In this document: positions 1-7,809 of the stretch, in pieces
How positions within the stretch are numbered: the first letter of the stretch is position 1
Layout of the letters: each line of letters opens with the position of its first letter
Assembly (NCBI RefSeq): GCF_018260555.1
Contig: NZ_JAGLBB010000057.1
Span: 1 to 20,463 of the forward strand
Length of the DNA stretch: 20,463 nt
Source: Deinococcus sp.
GTDB lineage: Bacteria; Deinococcota; Deinococci; Deinococcales; Deinococcaceae
Direction of reading: 5' to 3'
Translations under genes and position numbers: made by a program
The notes under the pieces: generated by a model
Told to the model about the DNA's origin: nothing
The model's database searches: none
The model's input: the letters and a program-made list of their open reading frames with translations, nothing else

Positions 1-81
1 TTCAGCTGTCGGAGGCGTTCAAGGCGGTCGTGGCTCACTCACGCAGCGTAGCTGGGGACTTTCGCAGGAGGTCTATTGGAC

Positions 82-111
82 CTGCACCGAATCAATCGCA
101 GTCCATCTCAA
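82..111 (-). repeat. degenerate copy of the window's structured repeat (inverted)
   Basis: Positions 82-98 are the exact reverse complement of 6776-6792 (17 of 17 bases), and the following bases to 111 resemble the reverse complement of the repeat's terminal sequence. Only part of the element is recognisable and its hairpin partner arm is lost. Bases 1-81 hold nothing I can name. A short open frame (3-194) runs through this region but is better explained by the repeats. Confidence 0.55.
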
Positions 112-146
112 TGCCCGGACCCCGCTTTGCTGCTGTGGGCGCCGAA

Positions 147-195
147 CCCATTGGACGGTTCTTGCACCCGATTGAATCGAAGTTCGCATGGTGAG
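147..195 (-). repeat. second degenerate inverted copy of the structured repeat
   Basis: Read on the minus strand, this stretch follows the 5' part of the full copy at 20151-20290: a TGCA core flanked by ATTG and GATTGAATCG, followed by a decayed terminal sequence (GTTCGCAT in place of GTCCGTAT). The match is imperfect and judged by eye, so the boundaries are approximate. Confidence 0.4.
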
Positions 196-225
196 CATGC
201 TGGCTAATCATTTGACCTAATAAAA

Positions 226-254
226 TTGACAGGACATATGTTCGCTCCTAGAGT
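226..254 (+). promoter_or_regulatory. promoter of the amino-sugar operon
   Basis: A consensus -35 box TTGACA (226-231) is followed after exactly 17 bases by TAGAGT (249-254, 4 of 6 matches to TATAAT). The predicted start near 261 leaves a leader of about 127 bases before the GTG at 388. Its -10 box lies inside a palindrome (240-258), which fits repressor control. No experimental support. Confidence 0.55.
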
Positions 255-258
255 GAAC
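240..258. promoter_or_regulatory. palindromic operator over the -10 box
   Basis: GTTCGCTC (240-247) and GAGTGAAC (251-258) form 8-base inverted arms with one mismatch around a 3-base centre. The palindrome covers the TAGAGT -10 box, the usual place for a repressor site. The cognate regulator is not in the window; GntR- or ROK-family regulators commonly control nag operons, but the sequence does not say which is used here. Confidence 0.45.
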
Positions 259-387
259 CGAGCCGCGTTCCTAAGCGCCTCCTGGCCAGACCGCGCGGGA
301 CTCAAGCGGCCCTGCCCGACCCGCATGGCCGCCGCCCCGGCCACTCACCCTGAACGCCGAGCATCTTTCAGTTCGCAGGAGTTCACC

Positions 388-594
388 GTGACCGCACCCG
401 CCAGACGCACGCCCCGCACCGCCACGCTGGGCGAATTGCCCCGCTGGACCAGCCCCGCCGCTCTGAATGAGCAGTTCGCGCGCCACACTGATTTCTTGGT
501 GAGAGGCGGCCATGGCCGGACCGGGTCCTGCATAGCCGACCCGGCGCCGCTGTTCCGACCTGAACTCGTCAGGGCTGGCCCCCGCTATGCCTGA
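388..594 (+). pseudogene. short decayed reading frame, possibly a murQ remnant, first in the nag operon
   Basis: A GTG at 388 has a good ribosome binding site (AGGAG 377-381, 6-base spacer) and opens a 68-codon frame whose stop overlaps the nagA start by 8 bases. The segment RTPRTATLGELP (about residues 7-18) followed by ALNEQ resembles the N-terminal signature of MurQ (N-acetylmuramic acid 6-phosphate etherase), in which NPxTxxLDxLP is followed by an N-x-E motif. The SIS domain that should follow is absent. The next segment (TDFLVRGGHGRTG) is faintly like the N-terminal phosphate loop of a BadF/NagK-type kinase. I infer that a deletion left only the start of an amino-sugar gene, with the operon promoter, start signal and coupling to nagA preserved. 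It could instead be a genuine small leader gene; the family assignment is weak. Confidence 0.35.
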
Positions 595-1759
595 CGGAAT
601 GACGGTCCTGCGGGGCCTGCTGCTGTGGCCCGGACCGCAGGGGCGCCTTGCGCCGGGCCGCCTGACCCTTCAGGGCGGACTGATCCGCGCCGCAGAGCCC
701 GACCCGCAGGCTCCGCGTGACCAGGTGATCCTGCCCGGGTTCGTGGATACCCACGTGCACGGCGGCGGCGGCGGGGACACCATGGACGGCCCGGACGGCG
801 TGCGCACCCTGGCCCGCCTGCACGCCCGCCACGGCACGACCACGTTGCTGCCCACCACCATCACGAACCCCTGGGAGGCGGTGCTGGACGCCCTGCGAGG
901 CGTGGCGGACGTCATGCGCGCGGGCGTGCCGGGCGGCGCGGATATCGCGGGCGCCCACCTGGAAGGGCCGTTCATCAGTCCTGAGCGTCTGGGCGCGCAG
1001 CCCCCCTGCGCCGTCAACCCCGCCGAGGCGCTGGTGACGCAGGTGATTGCCACGGGCGTTCTGCGGGCCGTGACCCTCGCCCCGGAACTGCCGGGCGCGC
1101 GGGAAGCGGCGCTGGCCTTCGCGCGTGCGGGCGTACGCGTCGGAATCGGGCACACCCGCGCCGATCCCGATACCGTGAGTGCGCTGCTCGGCCTGCTGAG
1201 TGCGGCGGGCGCGCAGACCTGCGCCACGCACCTGTTCAATGCCATGGGCGGCATCGAGGGCCGCAACCCCGGCGTGCCCGGCGCGCTGATGGCCGACCCG
1301 CACGCCACCCTGGAAGTGATACTGGACGGCATTCACCTGCACGACACGGCCGTGCGCCTCGCGCGGGCCGCCGCGCCCGACCGCCTGATCCTGATCACGG
1401 ACGCCATGCGCGCCGCCGGACTGGGCGACGGCCCCAGCGAACTCGGCGGGCAGCCCGTCACGGTACGCGGCGGGAAGGCCACCCTTCCGGACGGCACCAT
1501 TGCCGGCAGCGTCCTGACCATGGACGCCGCCCTTCGCCGCGCCGTCTCCGCCGGCATTCCCCTGCCGGAGGCGAGTCGTATGGCCAGCCTGACTCCCGCC
1601 CGCTCGGTCGGCCTGCGCGACCGGGGAGAACTGAGGCCCGGCCTGCGCGCTGACCTCGTGACCCTCGACCCGGAGCTGACCGTGCAGGCCGTGCATGTCG
1701 CTGGCACACCCCTTTCCGTCGCACCCATGGCCAGAGTCCCCACCCCGGAGCACACATGA
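587..1759 (+). CDS. nagA: N-acetylglucosamine-6-phosphate deacetylase
   Basis: The 390-aa protein has the length and full motif set of NagA, an amidohydrolase-fold metalloenzyme of the cytoplasm that removes acetate from GlcNAc-6-P to give glucosamine-6-P. Visible are the PGFVDTHVHG metal motif (H55, H57), HLEGPF with the metal-ligand glutamate E125, GHTRA with H188, THLFNAM with H214, and LITDAM with the catalytic aspartate D271. No Shine-Dalgarno sequence precedes ATG 587, but the upstream short frame ends at 594, so translation is probably coupled; ATG 599 is an alternative start. The gene overlaps the next one by 4 bases (ATGA), so the deacetylase and deaminase steps are co-expressed for amino-sugar or cell-wall recycling. 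Confidence 0.95.
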   Translation: MPDGMTVLRGLLLWPGPQGRLAPGRLTLQGGLIRAAEPDPQAPRDQVILPGFVDTHVHGGGGGDTMDGPDGVRTLARLHARHGTTTLLPTTITNPWEAVLDALRGVADVMRAGVPGGADIAGAHLEGPFISPERLGAQPPCAVNPAEALVTQVIATGVLRAVTLAPELPGAREAALAFARAGVRVGIGHTRADPDTVSALLGLLSAAGAQTCATHLFNAMGGIEGRNPGVPGALMADPHATLEVILDGIHLHDTAVRLARAAAPDRLILITDAMRAAGLGDGPSELGGQPVTVRGGKATLPDGTIAGSVLTMDAALRRAVSAGIPLPEASRMASLTPARSVGLRDRGELRPGLRADLVTLDPELTVQAVHVAGTPLSVAPMARVPTPEHT

Positions 1760-2781
1760 CCGATCCTTTGATGTTGCAAGAAGCCCGGCACTCCCCGGAC
1801 GTCATCCGCCAGCAGCTCTCGAAGAACGCCGGCGTCAGCCGCTCCCTGGCCGCCGCCATCCGCGCCCTGAAACCCGCGTACGTCGTCACGATCGCGCGCG
1901 GCAGCAGCGACCACGCCTGCACGGTCCTCAAATACGCCCTGGAAACCCAGCTGAGCCTGCCGGTCGCCAGCCTCGGGCCCAGCGTTCACACGCTGTACGG
2001 CACCCGCCTGGACCTGCGCGGCGCACTGGTGATCGCCGTGTCACAGAGCGGCGCGAGCCCCGACGTGGTCGAGAACGTCCGCGCGGCCCGCGAGAGCGGC
2101 GCGCTGACGGTCGCGCTTGTCAACGTGGAGGACAGCGACCTGGCGCGCGCCGCCGAGTTCGTTCTGCCGCTGCGCGCCGGCGAGGAACGCGCCGTGGCCG
2201 CCACCAAAAGCTACCTTGCCAGCCTGACCGCGCTGCTGCCCGTCACCGCGGAGCTCAGCGGCGACGAGGCCCTGCTGCGCGGCCTGCACGCCCTGCCCGC
2301 CGCGCTGGAAGTCACCCTGGCCCTCGAAGGGCAGGCCCGCGACCTCGCCGGCCGCTACCGCTTCGCGGAGAACCTGATTGTCCTCACGCGTGGCCTGCAT
2401 TACGGCGTGGCCCAGGAAGCCGCCCTGAAACTCAAGGAAACCAGCGGCATTCACGCCGAGGCGTACTCCGCCGCCGAGTTCAGTCACGGCCCCAAACGCC
2501 TGCTTGCCGAGGGCCTCCCGGTGCTGGCCTTCACGCCCGCCGATCAGGCTCAGGCGGCCACGCGCGCCGCGCTGGACGCCCTCCAGGCCGACGGGGCCGA
2601 CCTCCGCACCATCGGGCCTGCCAGCGGCAGCAGCCTCACCACGCCCGCCACCGGGCACGGCCTGACCGACACGGTCCCCAGCGCCCTGGCGTTCTACCTG
2701 TTCGCCGCGCACCTCTCGCTGGCACGCGGCCTGAACCCCGACCAGCCCCCCCTGCTCAGCAAGGTCACGAAAACCCGCTGA
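1756..2781 (+). CDS. SIS-family glucosamine-6-phosphate deaminase (NagB-II / GlmS isomerase-domain type)
   Basis: The 341-aa protein consists of two SIS (sugar isomerase) domains and lacks the glutaminase domain of GlmS. Phosphosugar-binding loops are visible at ARGSSDHA (47-54) and SQSGASPD (96-103). The second SIS domain has the GVAQEAALKLKE and AAEFSHGPK signatures shared with GlmS. Proteins of this build act as NagB-II deaminases, converting glucosamine-6-P to fructose-6-P and ammonia. Its overlap with nagA supports that role, since nagA makes the substrate. GGAG at 1746-1749 lies 6 bases before ATG 1756. A fructosamine-deglycase or AgaS-type specificity cannot be excluded from sequence alone. 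Confidence 0.85.
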   Translation: MTDPLMLQEARHSPDVIRQQLSKNAGVSRSLAAAIRALKPAYVVTIARGSSDHACTVLKYALETQLSLPVASLGPSVHTLYGTRLDLRGALVIAVSQSGASPDVVENVRAARESGALTVALVNVEDSDLARAAEFVLPLRAGEERAVAATKSYLASLTALLPVTAELSGDEALLRGLHALPAALEVTLALEGQARDLAGRYRFAENLIVLTRGLHYGVAQEAALKLKETSGIHAEAYSAAEFSHGPKRLLAEGLPVLAFTPADQAQAATRAALDALQADGADLRTIGPASGSSLTTPATGHGLTDTVPSALAFYLFAAHLSLARGLNPDQPPLLSKVTKTR

Positions 2782-2802
2782 GCCTCGCCCGCCTGCCCGC
2801 AC

Positions 2803-2865
2803 CGTACTGACTCCGGTGGCCCATCGTTTGCAAAAACCGTTCCATGCGAACGGAGCGAGTGGGGG
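2803..2865 (+). repeat. diverged partial copy of the structured repeat
   Basis: Twenty-one bases after the deaminase stop, the sequence follows the left half of the 20151 copy: GTACTGACTCCGG, GCAAAAACC and CGGAGCGAG appear in the same order and at similar spacing. The hairpin arms are poorly kept. The remaining bases to 2955 show no other feature. Confidence 0.5.
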
Positions 2866-2955
2866 TCACGGGGGCGCCAGCCTCGGACCCCGCCCCTCCG
2901 CTGTCCTGTGGCATCCTCCCGGCCAGCCTGATTCCCGGTCATCCCCATTCGGCTG

Positions 2956-3549
2956 TCAGGCTGGGCTGTTCCCGCCTGTGCCGTCCCCGGCAGTGTTGGG
3001 CTCGGGAGTGTTAGGCGCGGCAGGGTTGGGCTGGGTAGGGCCGCCTCCGTCTGTGCTGTCCTGGGTGGGGTCGCCTGCGTGTGGGTCACGGCCGCTCGGC
3101 AGGGCGTTCGGATCACCGGTGAAGCGTTTGGTCAGCCAGCGGTCGAAGCGGGCCATGTTGTTCGCCTGCCGCTCGAAGGCGGCGTTGATGGCGCGCAGGC
3201 GCATGTGCAGCGCCCTGAGACGCGTGTCGTCCAGCGGAATGTCCGCGCGGGTCCAGTCGCGGCGGTAGTGGCCGTGAATGTCGTGCGTGGCGCGGCGCAA
3301 GGTGACCATGTCGCGCGCTTCTTCCAGGGTCATGCCCAGCGCGCGCAGGTCGATCAGGTCGCGCAGCAGCCGTAGCGAGTAAGGGCCGTACAGCGCGCGG
3401 CCGGACGCAGTGACCTGATCGGGCGTCAGCAGTTGCAGTTCGGCGTAATGCATGACGGTGCGCCGGGTCACGCCAGCCGCGCGGGCCAGTTCGGCGGTGG
3501 TGTAGAAGGTTGGGTCGGGCTGGGGTTTGGGCGGGGTCGGGTCAGTCAC
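2956..3549 (-). CDS. MerR-family transcriptional regulator
   Basis: This 197-aa protein begins with a GTG that overlaps the stop of the upstream oxidoreductase gene (GTGA), so the two genes form one operon. Residues 15-85 are a MerR-type winged helix: FYTTAELARAAGVTRRTVMHY forms the helix-turn-helix, followed by GPYSLRLLRDLIDLRALGMTLEEA. A helical segment follows (about 100-150), then a Pro/Gly/Thr/Asn-rich, probably disordered tail (about 153-197) with no recognisable ligand domain. MerR proteins bind palindromes inside promoters. The LiuR subgroup controls branched-chain and fatty acyl-CoA catabolism through sites close to the palindromes at 4691-4726 and 9038-9053, so I infer that it governs these acyl-CoA genes. 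The effector is unknown, and the tail is unusual for the family. Confidence 0.85.
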   Translation of the reverse strand: MTDPTPPKPQPDPTFYTTAELARAAGVTRRTVMHYAELQLLTPDQVTASGRALYGPYSLRLLRDLIDLRALGMTLEEARDMVTLRRATHDIHGHYRRDWTRADIPLDDTRLRALHMRLRAINAAFERQANNMARFDRWLTKRFTGDPNALPSGRDPHAGDPTQDSTDGGGPTQPNPAAPNTPEPNTAGDGTGGNSPA

Positions 3550-4520
3550 GGTGTGATAATCACTTTACCGGTCACGCGGCGCTCAAGCAGGTCGCGCATG
3601 GCGCGCGCGCCGTCCTCCAGGGTGTAGCGTTCGCTCACCAGGGGCCGCACCGTGCCGTCCATAACCCACCCGGCCAGCTGGGCAAGGTTACGGGCGTTCC
3701 CGGCAGGGTCGCGGCGGGCGAACTCGCCCCAGAACACACCCACGACCGACGCGCCCTTGAGCAGCGGCAGGTTCAGCGGCAGACGCGGGATCTCGCCGCC
3801 CGCAAAGCCGATCACGAGGTAACGCCCGCCCCACGCGACGCTGCGAAAGGCACCCTCGGCCCAGCGGTCGCCCACAGGGTCGAGAATCACGTCCACGCCC
3901 TGCTTACCGGTCAATGCTTTCAGGGCGTCTTTCAGGTCAGACTGTTCGTAATTGATGACCTCGTCTGCGCCGTGCTGGCGGGCCACTTCGAGTTTCTCTT
4001 CGGTGCTGGCGGCGGCGATCACGCGCGCGCCGAGTGCCTTACCGATCATGACCGCGGCCAGTCCCACGCCCCCGGCGGCCCCCAGGACCAGCAGGGTCTC
4101 GCCGGCCCTGACCTGCCCACGGTCGATCAGGGCGTGCATGGCCGTGCCGTACGCCAGGGGCAGCGTGGCGGCCACGCCGAGGTCCATGCCGCCCGGCAGG
4201 GGCATGACGGCGGCGGCCGGGGCGTTCAGGTGCGTGGCGAACGCGCCGGTTCCCGTGAACGCCGCGACCCGCTGGCCCACGCTCAGGCCGCGCACGCCCT
4301 CGCCGACGGCCGTGATGATCCCGGCGGCCTCTGCGCCCGGCGTGAACGGCAGCGGCGGGCGCACCTGGTACTGGCCCATGACCATCAGGGCGTCCGGGTA
4401 GTTCACGCCGGCGGCGTGCACCTCGATGGTGACCTCGCCGGCAGCCGGGTCGGGGGTGGGCGTCTCAAGAACGCGCAGGGTTTCGGGCTGGTCGAAGGCA
4501 GTGCAGGTGAGTGCGCGCAT
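3546..4520 (-). CDS. zinc-free MDR-family NAD(P)H:quinone oxidoreductase / enoyl reductase-like protein
   Basis: The 324-aa protein is a medium-chain dehydrogenase/reductase of the quinone oxidoreductase branch. It has an N-terminal GroES-like domain (HAAGVNYPDALMVMG at 36-49, PGAEAAG at 61-67) and a Rossmann domain with the nucleotide-binding loop LGAAGGVG (146-153). The zinc-ligand cysteines and histidine of alcohol dehydrogenases are absent. Such proteins reduce quinones or the double bond of enoyl or enone substrates with NADPH in the cytoplasm. GGAGGA on the minus strand sits 6 bases before ATG 4520. The gene is co-transcribed with the MerR gene and divergent from an acyl-CoA dehydrogenase, which suggests work on acyl-CoA-derived intermediates; the actual substrate cannot be read from the sequence. 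Confidence 0.88.
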   Translation of the reverse strand: MRALTCTAFDQPETLRVLETPTPDPAAGEVTIEVHAAGVNYPDALMVMGQYQVRPPLPFTPGAEAAGIITAVGEGVRGLSVGQRVAAFTGTGAFATHLNAPAAAVMPLPGGMDLGVAATLPLAYGTAMHALIDRGQVRAGETLLVLGAAGGVGLAAVMIGKALGARVIAAASTEEKLEVARQHGADEVINYEQSDLKDALKALTGKQGVDVILDPVGDRWAEGAFRSVAWGGRYLVIGFAGGEIPRLPLNLPLLKGASVVGVFWGEFARRDPAGNARNLAQLAGWVMDGTVRPLVSERYTLEDGARAMRDLLERRVTGKVIITP

Positions 4521-4610
4521 GGGGGTTCCTCCAGGGGAAGGGTGGGGCTTGACGTGTGCCGCGTCTGGTCACGGCGAGGTCTGGTGTGGGCGAGGTCTGG
4601 GGATGCGGGG

Positions 4611-4660
4611 AGCAGGAAAGCGGGTGGCGGGTTGTGAACGAGACACGCGCAATCCGTATG
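4611..4660 (+). repeat. right-half copy of the structured repeat
   Basis: The stretch AGCAGGAAAGCGGG, then GGGTTGTGAACGAGACA, then CGCAATCCGTAT follows the right half of the complete copy at 20200-20288. The left half with its hairpin is missing. It lies in the upstream region of the minus-strand oxidoreductase gene, so it may be part of that transcript's leader. The flanking 4521-4610 is G-rich with repeats of GAGGTCTGG and has no other clear signal. Confidence 0.6.
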
Positions 4661-4690
4661 GGACCGGGCGTCCATCTTAACGCGGGTAAC

Positions 4691-4707
4691 TTGACGCATA
4701 CGTTCAA
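4691..4707. promoter_or_regulatory. MerR/LiuR-like operator, site 1
   Basis: TTGACGCATACGTTCAA is an imperfect palindrome with an ACG-N4-CGT core. It resembles site 2, which starts 19 bases later, and the site at 9038-9053. Its position between the divergent oxidoreductase-merR and acyl-CoA dehydrogenase genes suggests autoregulation of the minus-strand operon. Confidence 0.55.
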
Positions 4708-4709
4708 AG

Positions 4710-4738
4710 TTGACGTGCACGTTCATGGCCGGTAGGCT
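4710..4738 (+). promoter_or_regulatory. acyl-CoA dehydrogenase promoter with embedded operator site 2
   Basis: TTGACG (4710-4715) and TAGGCT (4733-4738) are spaced by 17 bases. The operator TTGACGTGCACGTTCAT (4710-4726) contains a perfect 10-base palindrome (ACGTGCACGT, 4713-4722) and fills the -35 box and most of the spacer, the classical geometry of MerR-controlled promoters. The predicted transcript has a long leader of about 225 bases before ATG 4970. Confidence 0.6.
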
Positions 4739-4848
4739 CTGGGTATTCACAGATGAATGGGAATGGGGTGCGTGGGCACCGGGGATGCGTGGGTGACAGC
4801 CGCGTGCGCTGGCGGCGTCCCAAGACCGGCGGACCCGCCCGGTCCTCT

Positions 4849-4918
4849 CCCCGTAGCCCCTGCCCCGTAGCCCTCTCCCCGTCGCCCTTGCCACGTAGCC
4901 CCTGCCCCGTCGCCCGCC
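4849..4918 (+). repeat. five tandem 14-bp units in the leader (minisatellite, G-rich on minus strand)
   Basis: Five consecutive 14-base units with consensus CCCCGTAGCCCCTG run from 4849 to 4918, each differing at a few positions. They lie between the promoter and the ribosome binding site of the acyl-CoA dehydrogenase, and C-rich sequence continues to 4950. The minus strand carries many runs of three or four G separated by short loops, so a G-quadruplex on the template strand is plausible. No coding potential is apparent. Confidence 0.85.
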
Positions 4919-4969
4919 AGCTCCTCGCCCCGTTCCTTCCCCTCTGCCCGTACCCTAGGAGTGACCCGC

Positions 4970-6763
<1,794 letters not shown>

Positions 6764-6766
<3 letters not shown>

Positions 6767-6878
6767 AACGGATTCCGATTGATTCGGTGCAGTTCTGAAT
6801 CAATCCGAGCGGACGCTAGTAGGAACAAGTAGGAACAGCAGACGCCCCTTCGCGGAGTAGAGCCGCAATCCGTACGAC
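6764..6878 (+). repeat. structured repeat, copy overlapping the acyl-CoA dehydrogenase stop codon
   Basis: The copy begins TGAAACGGATTCCG, where TGA is the stop codon of the preceding gene, and ends near GCAATCCGTACGA (6865-6877), mirroring the TGATACGGACT / AGTCCGTATCA termini of the full copy. GATTGATTC (6777-6785) and GAATCAATC (6797-6805) make a perfect 9-base hairpin. The arms differ from those of the other copies but remain paired. It could act as a 3' transcript stabiliser or terminator. Confidence 0.7.
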
Positions 6879-6886
6879 AGCGGCAC

Positions 6887-6960
6887 TCATGCGGACTCGG
6901 GCTGGAAGGGCTGCTAGACCTTCCAGTCCGAGCAGAGCGAGCAGGGGAGACGCGGGTTCT
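6887..6960 (+). repeat. structured repeat, second tandem copy (left half)
   Basis: TCATGCGGACTCGGG starts a second copy right after the first. CTGGAAGG and CCTTCCAG form a perfect 8-base hairpin whose sequence differs from that at 6777-6805, and the motif GAGCAGAGCGAGCAGGGGAG follows as in the other copies. The copy ends against the 3' end of the convergent ABC ATPase gene and may serve both genes as a 3' element. Confidence 0.7.
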
Positions 6961-6964
6961 GGGC

Positions 6965-7720
6965 TCAATTCACTCGGCCGTCAACGATGTGCACCACGCG
7001 GTCGCACAGGTCCAGCACGCGGTCGTCGTGCGTGACCATCACGGCGGCCCGGCCGCGCTCCCGGACCTGTTGCGCGAGCATCTGCACGACTTCACGGCCG
7101 CGCGGGCCGTCCAGACTGGCGGTCGGTTCATCCGCCAGGATCAGTTGCGGGTCGTTCATCAGGGCGCGCGCGACGGCCACCCGTTGCCGCTGACCGCCGC
7201 TCAGGGCGGCCGGGTAGTGCCCAGCCCGGTCGCCCAGACCCAGGAGGCCCAGCAGGTCGTCGGCGCGCGCCTGGCCCGCGCGTGCGTCCTGACCGGCCAG
7301 ATGGGTAACGAGGGTTAGCTGTTCGCGCACGGTCAGGTACGGGATCAGGTTGCTGCTCTGAAGCACGAACCCCAGGTGCTTCAGGCGGAAGGCGGGCAGC
7401 GCGGCGGCCGGGAGCGCCGTGACGTCCTGACCGGCGATCAGAACCTGCCCGCCCGTGGGGCGCAGGAGCGCTCCGGCGAGGGCCAGGAAGGTACTCTTGC
7501 CGCTCCCGCTGGGGCCGCTGACCGCGACGAGTTCGCCGGGGCGCACGTCGAGCGTGGTGGGGTGCAGGGCCGTGACGGTGCCGTCGCCGTCCCCGTAGGT
7601 TTTGCTGACGGCGCGCAGGGACAGCGTGGGCTGGCTGAGCGAAGCTTCCGGCTGGGTGAGGGTGGACTGGGTGATCATGGGCTGGGTGGATTTGGACTGG
7701 GTAAGCAGGGTGGCGTTCAT
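6965..7720 (-). CDS. ABC transporter ATP-binding protein (DevA/LolD/MacB class)
   Basis: The 251-aa cytoplasmic ATPase has Walker A GPSGSGKST (69-77), a Q-loop at Q121, the signature LSGGQ (173-177), Walker B LILADE (193-198) and the switch histidine H231. The YGDGDGTVTAL segment before Walker A is typical of the MacB/LolD/DevA group that pairs with FtsX-like permeases for lipid, peptide or drug export. AGGAG lies 6 bases before the ATG at 7720, supporting that start over the internal ATG at residue 15. Residues 5-30 form a five-residue TQ(S/P) repeat that is not part of the ABC fold. The permease gene lies 79 bases upstream in the same operon. The exported substrate is unknown, and no membrane-fusion protein gene is seen. 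Confidence 0.93.
   Translation of the reverse strand: MNATLLTQSKSTQPMITQSTLTQPEASLSQPTLSLRAVSKTYGDGDGTVTALHPTTLDVRPGELVAVSGPSGSGKSTFLALAGALLRPTGGQVLIAGQDVTALPAAALPAFRLKHLGFVLQSSNLIPYLTVREQLTLVTHLAGQDARAGQARADDLLGLLGLGDRAGHYPAALSGGQRQRVAVARALMNDPQLILADEPTASLDGPRGREVVQMLAQQVRERGRAAVMVTHDDRVLDLCDRVVHIVDGRVN
7650..7709 (-). repeat. four in-frame 15-bp tandem units in the ATPase N-terminus
   Basis: On the plus strand four 15-base units start with GGCTGGGTG or GACTGGGT at 7650, 7665, 7680 and 7695. On the coding strand they give a five-residue repeat (consensus x-x-T-Q-S/P). Because 15 is a multiple of three, gain or loss of units would lengthen or shorten the N-terminal extension without frameshift. 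Confidence 0.8.
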
Positions 7721-7773
7721 GCGGGTCTCCTGGGTTGACGGGCGGGCAAGAGGCGGCGTGCGGGTCTGGGCCT

Positions 7774-7809
7774 GCGGGCGGTCACGTGGAAGCGGACGGT
7801 CATGTGGAA
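7774..7809 (-). repeat. 18-bp tandem duplication spanning the permease stop codon
   Basis: GCGGGCGGTCACGTGGAA (7774-7791) and GCGGACGGTCATGTGGAA (7792-7809) are adjacent 18-base copies with two differences. The stop codon of the permease (7800-7802 on the plus strand) lies in the second copy, and the corresponding triplet in the first copy reads CGTGAC instead of CATGAC on the coding strand. It looks like a local slippage duplication in the 79-base gap between the two genes. Confidence 0.6.

Noticed and set aside
3..194. 63-codon open frame at the left edge, possibly the tail of a transposase gene
   Set aside because: Most of it overlaps two degenerate inverted repeat copies (82-111 and 147-195), and the translation has no recognisable motif.
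569..1753. 394-codon antisense frame opposite nagA
   Set aside because: nagA has all catalytic motifs on the plus strand, and the antisense product is repetitive Gly/His/Arg-rich sequence.
3510..4637. 375-codon plus-strand frame opposite the oxidoreductase gene
   Set aside because: The minus-strand gene has a full MDR domain structure and a good ribosome binding site; the plus frame has neither.
4849..4918. CRISPR array suggested by regularly repeated units
   Set aside because: The 14-base units are contiguous with no spacers, so this is a tandem minisatellite.
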